Shown piece by piece: positions 26,886 through 35,678 of a DNA stretch of 64,000 bases. The DNA is from Agrobacterium tumefaciens (lineage in GTDB: Bacteria > Pseudomonadota > Alphaproteobacteria > Rhizobiales > Rhizobiaceae). The notes below the pieces were generated by a model that ran no database searches, had not been told where the DNA came from, and saw only the letters and a program-made list of their open reading frames with translations. Both the position numbers and the translations under genes were made by a program. Numbering within the stretch: position 1 is the stretch's first letter; each line of letters starts with the position of its first letter. The DNA lies in NCBI RefSeq assembly GCF_017726655.1, contig NZ_CP072308.1, positions 1,488,001 to 1,552,000 on the forward strand, in the 5' to 3' direction.

Positions 26886-29800
26886 ATGCCCGCCGTCCAG
26901 TATCCCTTTATCGATATCGCAGTGCATGAACGGGTGCGTGAAGGTTTTGGGCGCGGCGAGGCCATGGCGTTGTTTTCGCTCGACCTTAAAAATGCGCTGT
27001 GGGCCAATGGCCGCGGTGCGGCGCTGTTCGGCACGCCGATGGTCTATGATTTTCTGGAACAGGGGCCGAAACCGCAGGATGTGACGTTCCGGCAATTGGC
27101 GGCCACGGCGGCGCGCCTTTCAAAGACCGGCGACAGCCTGCCATTTACCATTCGCATCACCTCCGGCTTTCGCAGCCTTGCCGTCACCGCACGCGTGGAA
27201 ATCATCGAGGCTGAGCCCGGCCAGTCGGCCATTCTGTTTTCCGCTCTCACCGACGAGATCGCCCCCGATACGGTGGAATGCGCCCGCCGCATGATCGAAG
27301 GTTTCGATGACCCCGATATTCACATGGCGGTTCTCAATGGCGAGAACGAGGTCATTGCCGCCTCGGCAGGTTTTTCGTCGCTCGGCATCACCCCGCAAAC
27401 GGCGCGGACTTTGGTGAGGATGGCAGCGGGACAATCCGGCCATCTCGTCAAACGTCCGGTGCCATCAGGCAAGGGCTATATGCCTGCCGCCACCGGCCAG
27501 ATCACGACCTCACCCGAACTGAACCTGATGTTCGTGGTGGAGACTGCGCTTGGCACGCTCGACCCCGTTAATGGCTTTGCCGACGATAGGCAGCAAGAAA
27601 CGCTGGCCACCGCCACAGAGCTCACGGTAGCGGTTGAGCAGGCTGAGCCAACAGCTGCTGCCACCGTCTCTTTCGAGGCCGCGCTCGATGCCGTGGCTCA
27701 CATCGAGGAGGTGGAAGAACCGGAGGAACTGCCTGTCGATGCGGAACAGGGGCGCGCATCAGCCGACAAGGACGACGTTGACCCTCTGCTGATCGATGGC
27801 GGTGAAACCGCGCCTGAGGCGACCCCGCAGGATGAGGACATCACTGCTGATATGGCGATGACTGACGACATTGCCGATCTTTTCGAACTTGATGAGGATG
27901 ACGCGAAGGCGCCGTCTAGCGAGCGTCATGCCGACAATCAGGACCTCGTTGAGGTTGTGGATACCGTGAGCAATTCTGCCGGCGATGAGATAGCTGAAAC
28001 CACGGCTTCGGCAGCCGCGCCTGCCGTCAGTGAGAATGCAGCAAGCGAGACAGACGCCGAGCCAGAGCCTGCTGCGACGCGCTCTGACCGCGTCGCTGAT
28101 GAGGCATCGCGGGCTTTCGTCTTTAACGCCGGTGCCCGTGCGTCCCGCTTCGTCTGGAAAATCGATGCTGAAGGGCGCTTCAGCTCCATTTCGCATGAAT
28201 TTGCCGAGGCCGTGGGCGCGAAGGCGGCTGCCGTGGAAGGCATGGGCTTTGCCGATGTCGCAGCCCTTTTTAATCTCGACCCCGACGGTAAGATCCGCGA
28301 ACTTCTCGGCCGGCGCGATACCTGGTCGGGCAAGACGATCTACTGGCCGGTCGAGGGCACATCACTGATGGTGCCGATCGATCTCGCAGCTCTTCCCACT
28401 TACACGCGTTCGCGCGAATTCGACGGTTTTCGCGGTTTTGGCATCGTTCGGCTTGCCGATGCCATCGAAGACCCCAATGCCACCGGCCTGACCTTCCTCG
28501 AAAACGGCAAGGCCGATCGCGCAGAAGCGCCCTCGGCATCGTCCGCCATGGATGAAAGCCACGAGTTGCTGGCCTTTATCGATGAGGATGACGAGGACGA
28601 GAAGAACGGCGCTGCCGAACCGGAAGCTGAAGATGCGGCAGGCGCACAGGATGCTGCTTTGGCTGAAGAGTTGAGCCATGATGAGGCCCCCGCCGAGCCA
28701 GAAACACCTGTTATCGTGCCATCGGAGCCACCCGTTTCCAAGAATATCGTGCATCTGGAGGAGCGCCGTTCGCGCTCGCGTGAGGGCCTGACGGCTGGCG
28801 AACAGGCCGCCTTCCGCGAAATCGGCCGCGCGCTTGCGCCGGAGGGCATCGTTTCGGAGGAAAAGCCGGACACGAATGCGCAGTCCGTGTCCGCCGAGCC
28901 TGTCGGAGAGACTATCCAGCATGAACTTGCTGATGATGCGACCTTCGCAAATGAGAGCGAAGAAACGACGACGGACGAAGACGATCTTTTCGCCGACTAT
29001 GTTCGGGGCGAGCAGGCCCCGGCCGTAAATGCCGCCGCAAATGAAAGTCGCGCCGAGGAATTTGAGGAGGCTGCGGCTGACAGGGTGCGTGCCGCCGATC
29101 TTGCCGCCCCCGTGGCCCATCCGTCCTCTCGTCCCGCAAATGCGTTGACGGCCGAAACGCTGGACCAGATGCCTGTTGCTCTGCTTGTGCATGCCGGCGA
29201 CCGGCTGATCCACGCCAATCCGGATTTCCTGCGCCTGACGGGCTATTCATCTCTGGCCGAACTGGAAGAGGTTGGCGGGCTGGAAGCGTTGCTGCAGCGG
29301 CAGGATCTGGAAGACATGCCTGACAATGAGGGCGGCATGGTCGTCGTCAGCGCCGAAAACGATATCATTCCGGTCAAGGCACGTTTGCAGTCCGTTCGTT
29401 GGGAAGACAGCAAGGCGTTGATGCTGTCGCTGGTACCGCTTGAGGAAAAGCAGGCGCCGGTTGCAGCGGCCAACGAAAACATCGCTGCCGCGGGCATCGA
29501 AAGTGCCGAGGCGGACAGCCTCTCCCTTCTGCAGGGCGAGGTGGAGGAACTGCATTCCATCCTGGAAACCGCCACCGATGGCGTGGTGCTTCTTGGCGAT
29601 GAAGGCGAGATACGCTCGCTCAACCGTTCCGCCAGCGCGCTGTTCAATTATGACAACGGCGAAATCGCCGGCAAACCGTTCGTGACGCTCTTTGCCCATG
29701 AGAGCCAGCGCGCCGTGCTGGATTATCTCTCCGGTCTTGCCAATAATGGTGTCGCCAGCGTGCTGAACGATGGCCGAGAGGTGATCGGCCGCGAGGCATC

Positions 29801-30650
29801 GGGCGGCTTCCTGCCATTGTTCATGACGATCGGCCGGCTGAAGTCGTCGCACGGCTATTGCGCCGTGATCCGCGACATTACCCAGTGGAAGCGCACGGAA
29901 GAGGAACTGCGCAACGCCAAGCGGGCGGCGGAAACTGCGAACGCCCACAAGACCGATTTCCTGGCGCGTGTCAGCCACGAAATCCGCACGCCGCTCAACG
30001 CCATCATCGGCTTTGCCGACATGATGGCGACGGAACGCTTCGGGCCGATCGGGCATCCGCGTTATGTGGAATATGCCAATGATATCGGCCGTTCTGGCCG
30101 GCATGTGCTCGATATTGTCAATGATCTCCTCGATATTTCCAAGATCGAGGCAGGGCAGATGGACGTCGATTTCGTCGCCGTACCGCTCAATGAAACGGTG
30201 GCCGAGGCCGTATCGCTGGTGCAGCCGCAGGCCAACAACCAGCGCGTGATCATCCGCACGGCGCTCGCACAATCCGTTCCGCAGATCGTCGCCGACCTGC
30301 GCTCGATCAAGCAGATCGTGCTGAACATCCTGTCGAACGCGATCCGCTTCACGCCGTCGGGCGGGCAGATCGTCGTCTCCACCGCCTATGAGGCGAATGG
30401 CAGCGTCTCGCTGCGCATCCGCGACACCGGCATCGGGATGACACGGGCGGAGCTGGAACAAGCGATGAAGCCGTTCCGCCAGGTCGCCTCGTCGGGCAAG
30501 CGCGTGCGCGGCGACGGTACCGGGCTTGGCCTGCCGCTGACCAAGGCGATGGTGGATGCCAACCGGGCGAATTTCTCCATCACCTCGACGCCGAATGAAG
30601 GCACACTGGTGGAAATCACCTTTCCATCGCAGCGGGTTCTTGCCAACTGA
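26886..30650 (+). CDS. pdhS1: PAS-domain cell-cycle histidine kinase (CbrA/PdhS1-like)
   Basis: This is a 1254-residue sensor kinase with no transmembrane helix. The order is an N-terminal globular region (1-220), a long acidic Ala/Glu-rich linker (about 235-410), a PAS-like module (about 415-530), a second acidic linker (about 545-745), PAS domains (about 755-865 and 885-1005), HisKA with His1031 (RVSHEIRTPLNAIIGFADMM), and HATPase (NILSNAIRF, DTGIGM, GTGLGLPLTKAMV). The HisKA segment has the PleC/DivJ/PdhS form that docks the response regulator DivK. The N-terminal sequence resembles S. meliloti CbrA and A. tumefaciens PdhS1; this symbol is from memory of that family. The upstream CtrA box suggests feedback. 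Confidence 0.82.
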   Translation: MPAVQYPFIDIAVHERVREGFGRGEAMALFSLDLKNALWANGRGAALFGTPMVYDFLEQGPKPQDVTFRQLAATAARLSKTGDSLPFTIRITSGFRSLAVTARVEIIEAEPGQSAILFSALTDEIAPDTVECARRMIEGFDDPDIHMAVLNGENEVIAASAGFSSLGITPQTARTLVRMAAGQSGHLVKRPVPSGKGYMPAATGQITTSPELNLMFVVETALGTLDPVNGFADDRQQETLATATELTVAVEQAEPTAAATVSFEAALDAVAHIEEVEEPEELPVDAEQGRASADKDDVDPLLIDGGETAPEATPQDEDITADMAMTDDIADLFELDEDDAKAPSSERHADNQDLVEVVDTVSNSAGDEIAETTASAAAPAVSENAASETDAEPEPAATRSDRVADEASRAFVFNAGARASRFVWKIDAEGRFSSISHEFAEAVGAKAAAVEGMGFADVAALFNLDPDGKIRELLGRRDTWSGKTIYWPVEGTSLMVPIDLAALPTYTRSREFDGFRGFGIVRLADAIEDPNATGLTFLENGKADRAEAPSASSAMDESHELLAFIDEDDEDEKNGAAEPEAEDAAGAQDAALAEELSHDEAPAEPETPVIVPSEPPVSKNIVHLEERRSRSREGLTAGEQAAFREIGRALAPEGIVSEEKPDTNAQSVSAEPVGETIQHELADDATFANESEETTTDEDDLFADYVRGEQAPAVNAAANESRAEEFEEAAADRVRAADLAAPVAHPSSRPANALTAETLDQMPVALLVHAGDRLIHANPDFLRLTGYSSLAELEEVGGLEALLQRQDLEDMPDNEGGMVVVSAENDIIPVKARLQSVRWEDSKALMLSLVPLEEKQAPVAAANENIAAAGIESAEADSLSLLQGEVEELHSILETATDGVVLLGDEGEIRSLNRSASALFNYDNGEIAGKPFVTLFAHESQRAVLDYLSGLANNGVASVLNDGREVIGREASGGFLPLFMTIGRLKSSHGYCAVIRDITQWKRTEEELRNAKRAAETANAHKTDFLARVSHEIRTPLNAIIGFADMMATERFGPIGHPRYVEYANDIGRSGRHVLDIVNDLLDISKIEAGQMDVDFVAVPLNETVAEAVSLVQPQANNQRVIIRTALAQSVPQIVADLRSIKQIVLNILSNAIRFTPSGGQIVVSTAYEANGSVSLRIRDTGIGMTRAELEQAMKPFRQVASSGKRVRGDGTGLGLPLTKAMVDANRANFSITSTPNEGTLVEITFPSQRVLAN

Positions 30651-30675
30651 GGTCATGCGGGCGTAGCAATGCGGA

Positions 30676-30710
30676 AGCCGGCGGCTGAAGGACCAGCCGT
30701 GCCGGCTTTT
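30676..30710 (+). terminator. Rho-independent terminator of the histidine kinase gene
   Basis: AGCCGGC (30676-30682) pairs with GCCGGCT (30701-30707) and inner GGCT with AGCC, followed by TTTT. It starts 25 nt after the kinase stop codon. It also argues that the downstream permease starts after it, at 30729. Confidence 0.75.
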
Positions 30711-30728
30711 GCAGGACAGCAGGCTCGC

Positions 30729-32393
30729 ATGACCATGATGGTGCCCATTTCCGCGACGAGACGCGTATCGCTACTGCCGATTGCGGCCATCATTGTTTCG
30801 GCCATCGCCGCCATGCCCGTTCTGGCAATCTTCTGGCTGGCGCTGACCGGCAGCACGGAGGGGTGGCAGCATCTTCTCGCCAATGTTCTACCGCGTGCCG
30901 GGTTCCGCACCTTCATGTTGCTTGGTCTGACGGCCGCCACGACGGCATTTTTTGGGATAGTCTGCGCCTGGCTGGTCACCACCTTCGAGTTTCCGCTGCG
31001 GCGGCTGCTGTCCGCGGGTCTTGTCCTGCCGCTCGCCATTCCCTCTTATCTGGCGGCCTATGCATTCGGCGAGTTCCTCGACTTTACCGGGCCGGTACAA
31101 AGCGCCCTTCGTGCTGCCTTTGGCTACCACAGCATCCGTGACTACTGGTTTCCCGATATCCGTTCACTCGGCGGCGCGGTGATTGTTTTGAGTTCGGTGC
31201 TCTATCCCTATGTCTATCTCTCGGCACGTGCCGCCTTTTCCATGCAGGGGCGGTTTGCGGCCGAAGCGGCCCGCACACTCGGCGCAAAACCGATGAGTGT
31301 GTTTTTCTCCGTGCAATTGCCCATGGCGCGGCCCGCCATCGCTATCGGGCTCTCGCTGGTGTTGATGGAGACGCTGAACGATATTGGCGCGGTCGAATAT
31401 CTCGGCGTCCAGACGCTGACCTTTACCATTTACGAGACCTGGCTCAACCGCGGCAATCTCGCCAATGCAACCCAGATCGCCGCCATTATCCTCATCATCG
31501 TCGGTGCGTTGATCGTCATCGAGCGCAATGCAAGGGAGAAACAGCGCTTTGGCGCACCCAAGGCTACAAGCATGGCCCAGCGACACCCGTTGAAGACGCT
31601 GACCGGCTGGCGGCGCTGGTGTGCCGGGCTGTTCTGTTTCCTGCCGGTGGCCAGTGGATTTTTCATTCCGGTCATCGTGCTCGGCGGTTACGCGGCAAAA
31701 AGGCTCGACGCCCTTTTTGCACCGAAGCTTCTGAAATCCCTGGGGCACAGCCTCGAAGTGTCGCTGACCGCTGCCTTCGTGACACTAATTGCCGCCTTCG
31801 TGTTCTCTTACGCCATCCGCACGGAACGCTCCGGCATCTCGAAAGTGGCGGCGCGTTTCGGCTCCATGGGTTATGGGGTGCCCGGCACCGTTCTTGCCAT
31901 CGGCGTCCTCATTCCGCTGGCAGGCCTCGATAACGGCGTCGATGGATTTTTCCGTATGCATTTCGGTTTCTCCAGCGGGCTGCTGCTCTCTGGTACGGCG
32001 TTTGCCATCATCTATGCCCATGCCGTGCGTTTTATGACCATGGCGGAAGGCACGCTCGATGCCGGTTTCCAGAAGCTTTCGCCGCATATCGATATGGCCG
32101 CGCGCACGCTCGGGCGCAACCGGGCGCAGACGCTGTTCAGGGTGCTGCTGCCGAATATGCGGCCGGCGGCGTTGACTGCCTTCCTTCTCGTGCTAATCGA
32201 ATCCATGAAAGAACTACCAGCCACGATTTTGCTGCGGCCTTTCGGGTTCAACACTTTGGCTACGCTTGTTTATGAGGATGCGTCCCGTTCACGAGTGCAG
32301 GATGCCGCCGTGCCGGCGATCATCATCATTATCGCCGGGCTTATTCCGGTTCTCCTCGTTTCAAAATCGATGGATCATCCGGAAAGCCGGTGA
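30729..32393 (+). CDS. Iron(III)-type ABC permease, FbpB/SfuB family
   Basis: This 554-residue double-length permease has two BPD-type halves of about six helices each. The coupling motifs are EAARTLGAKPMSVFFSVQLPMARPAI (first half) and MAARTLGRNRAQTLFRVLLPNMRPA (second half). This is the FbpB/SfuB/ThiP organisation, used for periplasmic-ligand-bound Fe3+ or thiamine. No binding-protein or ATPase gene adjoins it, so it must use subunits encoded elsewhere or be a remnant. ATG 30729 is preferred because the earlier in-frame ATG (30669) would place the kinase terminator inside the coding region. Confidence 0.82.
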   Translation: MTMMVPISATRRVSLLPIAAIIVSAIAAMPVLAIFWLALTGSTEGWQHLLANVLPRAGFRTFMLLGLTAATTAFFGIVCAWLVTTFEFPLRRLLSAGLVLPLAIPSYLAAYAFGEFLDFTGPVQSALRAAFGYHSIRDYWFPDIRSLGGAVIVLSSVLYPYVYLSARAAFSMQGRFAAEAARTLGAKPMSVFFSVQLPMARPAIAIGLSLVLMETLNDIGAVEYLGVQTLTFTIYETWLNRGNLANATQIAAIILIIVGALIVIERNAREKQRFGAPKATSMAQRHPLKTLTGWRRWCAGLFCFLPVASGFFIPVIVLGGYAAKRLDALFAPKLLKSLGHSLEVSLTAAFVTLIAAFVFSYAIRTERSGISKVAARFGSMGYGVPGTVLAIGVLIPLAGLDNGVDGFFRMHFGFSSGLLLSGTAFAIIYAHAVRFMTMAEGTLDAGFQKLSPHIDMAARTLGRNRAQTLFRVLLPNMRPAALTAFLLVLIESMKELPATILLRPFGFNTLATLVYEDASRSRVQDAAVPAIIIIIAGLIPVLLVSKSMDHPESR

Positions 32394-32702
32394 CAGCAGA
32401 CATGATGTGGCAAAAAAGAAAGGCGGCCTTACGACCGCCTTGGATAAGTTGTGCTTTTCAACGAGAGAAAGGGGACAATCTCGCTCTATGGAAATTATCA
32501 ATCCCGGCCATCAACACATATGACGGCCCTGCGTTGGATTTACTTTCCGCCAACCCGTATTAACAGGGGGTTAAAACCAAAATAGAGCAATTACCGACGA
32601 TAATTCCTATTCCGAGACCGTAGAGCCGTAAAACTACACTGTCGGCCTTTGAATTTCTGCATGATCCATTATCAAAGCGAAGACGCAGGACGGGTCTTTG
32701 GA
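32394..32702. other. Gap between convergent permease and pot operon
   Basis: About 309 bases without a convincing gene. The left part carries the terminator hairpin at 32413-32441; the remainder (32442-32702) is AT-richer than its surroundings and would be the 3' untranslated region of the pot operon if that hairpin is its terminator. I see no repeat or RNA gene in it, though a small RNA cannot be excluded. Confidence 0.4.
32413..32441. terminator. Terminator between convergent transcripts
   Basis: AAGGCGG (32420-32426) pairs with CCGCCTT (32435-32441). On the minus strand the stem is followed by TCTTTTTTG, so it fits a rho-independent terminator for the pot operon, though 260 bp beyond potI; on the plus strand it lies 27 nt after the permease stop. 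Confidence 0.65.
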
Positions 32703-33515
32703 TCAGTTGCGCGCGGCCGCATGTTCGTCGCGCATCCGCTGCAGCTCCGTGCGCTTGGAGGCGATTGACGCGACAATAACACCAACAGTCACGAGCCCGA
32801 TCAGGATGGTGCAGATGGCATTGATTTCCGGCGTCACGCCCAAGCGAACCTGCGAATAAATCTTGATCGGCAGCGTGGTTGCACCCGGTCCGGTGGCGAA
32901 GCTGGCGATCACGAGATCGTCGAGCGACAGCGTGAAGGCCAGCATCCAGCCGGCGATGACGGCGGGGAAGATCAACGGCAGTGTAATGCGGAAGAAAGTC
33001 TTGACCGGCGGGCAGCCGAGATCGAGGGCGGCTTCCTCAAGGCTTCGGTCAAAGGTCAGCAGGCGCGACTGCACGACGATCGCCACATAACACATGGTGA
33101 AGGTGGTGTGAGCGATCACGACAGTCCAGAAACCACGATCCACCCCGACAGCAACGAAGAGCAGAAGGAGCGACAGGCCGGTGATGACCTCCGGCATGAC
33201 GAGTGGCGCATAGATCATGCCGGAAAACAGCACCCGGCCGGGGAAACGGGCAAAGCGGGTGAGAGAAAGCGCTGCCAGCGTTCCAAGGATTGTGCCGATG
33301 GTGGCGCTGAGGATACCCACGCGCAGCGTCACCCAGGCCGCATCCATGAGGCTTTGGTTCGACCACATGGATTCGTACCACTGCAGCGAGAAGCCGCCCC
33401 AGACTGTCACCAGCTTGGAGGCATTGAAGGAATAAATGATCAGGATGATGATCGGGATATAGAGGAAGGCAAAACCCAGGGTGAGGACGGTGATGTCGAA
33501 TTTTCCGCGCTTCAT
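32703..33515 (-). CDS. potI: Putrescine/spermidine ABC permease (PotI/PotC type)
   Basis: This 270-residue inner-membrane permease has six helices and the coupling motif EEAALDLGCPPVKTFFRITLPLIFPAVIAG. Together with PotH it forms the transmembrane channel of a polyamine importer. The family signature MICYAPLVMPEVITGLSLLLL is seen here as MIYAPLVMPEVITG. It lies last in a four-gene minus-strand operon, 4 nt after potH, and ends with a basic cytoplasmic tail. Function follows from the whole operon and from the PotF-like binding protein at its head. Confidence 0.88.
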   Translation of the reverse strand: MKRGKFDITVLTLGFAFLYIPIIILIIYSFNASKLVTVWGGFSLQWYESMWSNQSLMDAAWVTLRVGILSATIGTILGTLAALSLTRFARFPGRVLFSGMIYAPLVMPEVITGLSLLLLFVAVGVDRGFWTVVIAHTTFTMCYVAIVVQSRLLTFDRSLEEAALDLGCPPVKTFFRITLPLIFPAVIAGWMLAFTLSLDDLVIASFATGPGATTLPIKIYSQVRLGVTPEINAICTILIGLVTVGVIVASIASKRTELQRMRDEHAAARN

Positions 33516-33519
33516 GGCC

Positions 33520-34428
33520 TCACCCCACCTTCTTCTGCTGGTTCTGGAAGATCGCGATGGGCACCACCAGCAGGATCAGCAGGAGGACAGCGACCGCGGA
33601 TGCCAAGGGCCAGTCACGGTTGCCGAAGAATTCCGTCCATAGCGTCTTGCCGATCATCAGCGTCTGGGCGCCGCCCAGCAGATCGGGGATGACGAATTCG
33701 CCCGTGATCGGAATGAAGCAGATCATCGAGCCGGCCACGACACCTGGCAGGGACAATGGGAAGGTGATCTTCCAGAAGGCCTTCCAGGGCGGGCAGCCCA
33801 GATCGGCCGCGGCTTCCAGCAGCGTATTGTCGAGCTTTTCCAGCGCCGAATAAAGCGGCAGCACCATGAAGGGCAGATAGGAATAAACGATGCCGATGAA
33901 GATCGCCGTCTCGGTGCGGAAGATATTGACCTGCTGGTCGGGTCCGAGAAACCCGAGCCACTGGAACAGCACCGTCAGCAGACCTTCCGGCTTCAGAATA
34001 CCGATCCAGGCGTAGACGCGGATGAGGAATGAGGTCCAGAAGGGCAGGATGACCAGCATGACAAGCGTCGGGCGCACCGAAGATGGTGCGCGCGCCATGG
34101 CCAGCGCCATGGGATACCCAATCAGCAGCAGCAGGAAGGTGGAGATGAAGGCGATGCGCAGCGACGACAGATAGGCTTCAATGTAGAGCGGATCTTCCGT
34201 GAGGAAGAGGTAATTCTCAAAATCCAGTTGCGAGAAAAATTCGCCGAGCTTCGAAAATCCTTCGAAGACAGGCGTATAGGGCGGCATGGAAATTGCCGTA
34301 TCTGACAGGGAGATTTTAAGGATGATGAAGAAGGGTGCGGCGAAGAACAGCAGCAGCCAGAAATAGGGGACCGCAACAACCAGCCAGCGCCAAGGGCTTT
34401 GCCGGTTTTCGGGAGTGGTGATTGCCAT
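33520..34428 (-). CDS. potH: Putrescine/spermidine ABC permease (PotH/PotB type)
   Basis: This 302-residue permease has six helices. The coupling motif is LLEAAADLGCPPWKAFWKITFPLSLPGV, and GEFVIPDLLGGAQTLMIGKTLWTEFF near the C-terminus is typical of PotH. The large periplasmic loop between TM1 and TM2 fits this subfamily. ATG 34428 is chosen for GGGAGG at 6-7 nt and lies 11 nt after the potG stop; longer in-frame versions would overlap potG. It pairs with PotI and is energised by PotG. Confidence 0.9.
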   Translation of the reverse strand: MAITTPENRQSPWRWLVVAVPYFWLLLFFAAPFFIILKISLSDTAISMPPYTPVFEGFSKLGEFFSQLDFENYLFLTEDPLYIEAYLSSLRIAFISTFLLLLIGYPMALAMARAPSSVRPTLVMLVILPFWTSFLIRVYAWIGILKPEGLLTVLFQWLGFLGPDQQVNIFRTETAIFIGIVYSYLPFMVLPLYSALEKLDNTLLEAAADLGCPPWKAFWKITFPLSLPGVVAGSMICFIPITGEFVIPDLLGGAQTLMIGKTLWTEFFGNRDWPLASAVAVLLLILLVVPIAIFQNQQKKVG

Positions 34429-34439
34429 CGAAGCCTCCC

Positions 34440-35597
34440 TCAGCGTGTCAGGACGAGCCCTGAATCCGGTTTCCAGTTCAGCCACACCATGTCACCGAAG
34501 GTAATCGGGCGATCCACGAGACGCGATACATTGGCCTGCGCGGCGCGCATGACGCGGCCGTCGGCGAGCTTGACGATGAAGACCGAGAAGTCACCGAGAT
34601 AACCGATATCCCAGACTTCGCCATAGGCGGAATTGATGCTGCTATCGGCGGGCTGGTCGAGCGAGATGCGGACCTTTTCCGGGCGGATGGCGAAAGCCAC
34701 CTGGCTGCCGGTGGCCGCCGCGCATTCCTGTTCCACCGACACCTTCAATCCGTCGCAATCCAGTGTCACGAGGCCGGGCCTGCCGATATCGGAGGCATTG
34801 GCGACGACCGTGGCGTCGAAAATGTTGATGTCGCCAATGAAGTCGGCCACGTAGCGGCTGTTCGGTGCCTCATAGATTTCGGCTGGCGTTGCCACCTGCA
34901 CGACGTTGCCCTTGTCCATGACGGCAATGCGGTCCGACACCGTCATCGCCTCTTCCTGGTCATGGGTGACGATAAGGAAGGTGAGACCGAGATTGGTCTG
35001 GATATCCATCAGCTCGAATTGGGTTTCCTCGCGCAGCTTCTTGTCGAGCGCGCCGAGCGGTTCATCCAGAAGAAGCACCTTCGGCCGTTTGGCGAGCGAC
35101 CGGGCAAGCGCCACGCGCTGGCGCTGGCCGCCGGAAAGCTGGCTTGGCTTGCGCTTGGCAAATTCCGTCAGCTTGACGAGCCGCAGCATTTCCTCGACGC
35201 GGCCGGCGATCTCCGCCTTCGGCAGCCCGTCCTGCTCAAGGCCGAAGGCCACGTTCTTTTCTACCGACATATGCGGGAAAAGCGCGTAGGACTGGAACAT
35301 CATGTTGGTTGGGCGCTTGTAGGGCGGTACGCCGGAAATATCCTTGCCCTGCAGGAGGATGCGGCCCTCGGTCGGCTCCTCGAAACCGGCCAGCATGCGC
35401 ATCAGCGTGGTCTTGCCGCAGCCCGAGGGACCCAGCAGCGAGAAAAACTCGCGCTCGTAGATATCGAGAGTCAGATTGTTGACAGCGACAAAATCGCCAA
35501 ACCGTTTGGTGACGTTTTCAAAGCGGATGAAGGGCACCGCGTCTGGATTATCCCAAGGGCTGAATTTGCGTTTGACCGGTCCGAGTGTCTTTGCCAT
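34440..35597 (-). CDS. potG: Putrescine/spermidine ABC ATPase (PotG/PotA type)
   Basis: This 385-residue ATPase drives polyamine uptake from the cytosolic face. Walker A is LLGPSGCGKTT, the Q loop FQSYALFPHM, the signature LSGGQRQRVALARSLA, Walker B VLLLDEPLGALD and the switch His in IVTHDQEE. A C-terminal TOBE/OB regulatory region (about residues 290-385) includes AFAIRPEKVRISL. It is separated from potF by 81 nt carrying a hairpin and is followed closely by potH. Confidence 0.92.
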   Translation of the reverse strand: MAKTLGPVKRKFSPWDNPDAVPFIRFENVTKRFGDFVAVNNLTLDIYEREFFSLLGPSGCGKTTLMRMLAGFEEPTEGRILLQGKDISGVPPYKRPTNMMFQSYALFPHMSVEKNVAFGLEQDGLPKAEIAGRVEEMLRLVKLTEFAKRKPSQLSGGQRQRVALARSLAKRPKVLLLDEPLGALDKKLREETQFELMDIQTNLGLTFLIVTHDQEEAMTVSDRIAVMDKGNVVQVATPAEIYEAPNSRYVADFIGDINIFDATVVANASDIGRPGLVTLDCDGLKVSVEQECAAATGSQVAFAIRPEKVRISLDQPADSSINSAYGEVWDIGYLGDFSVFIVKLADGRVMRAAQANVSRLVDRPITFGDMVWLNWKPDSGLVLTR

Positions 35598-35644
35598 GCC
35601 CGCCCCATTTCACCCAAGATTTCATCGACACCTGATAGGGCAGA

Positions 35645-35666
35645 GAGGGTGGACGGCGCCACCCTC
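35645..35666 (-). promoter_or_regulatory. Intercistronic hairpin between potF and potG
   Basis: GAGGGTGG (35645-35652) and CCACCCTC (35659-35666) form a perfect 8-bp stem with a 6-nt loop in the 81-nt gap. It lacks a T tract. Such hairpins after a binding-protein gene usually stabilise that part of the mRNA so that more binding protein than permease is made. Confidence 0.55.
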
Positions 35667-35678
35667 ACCCAAGTCCGG

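Noticed and set aside
30669..30728. ATG 30669 as start of the Fbp-type permease
   Set aside because: The 20 added residues are the translation of the kinase terminator hairpin.
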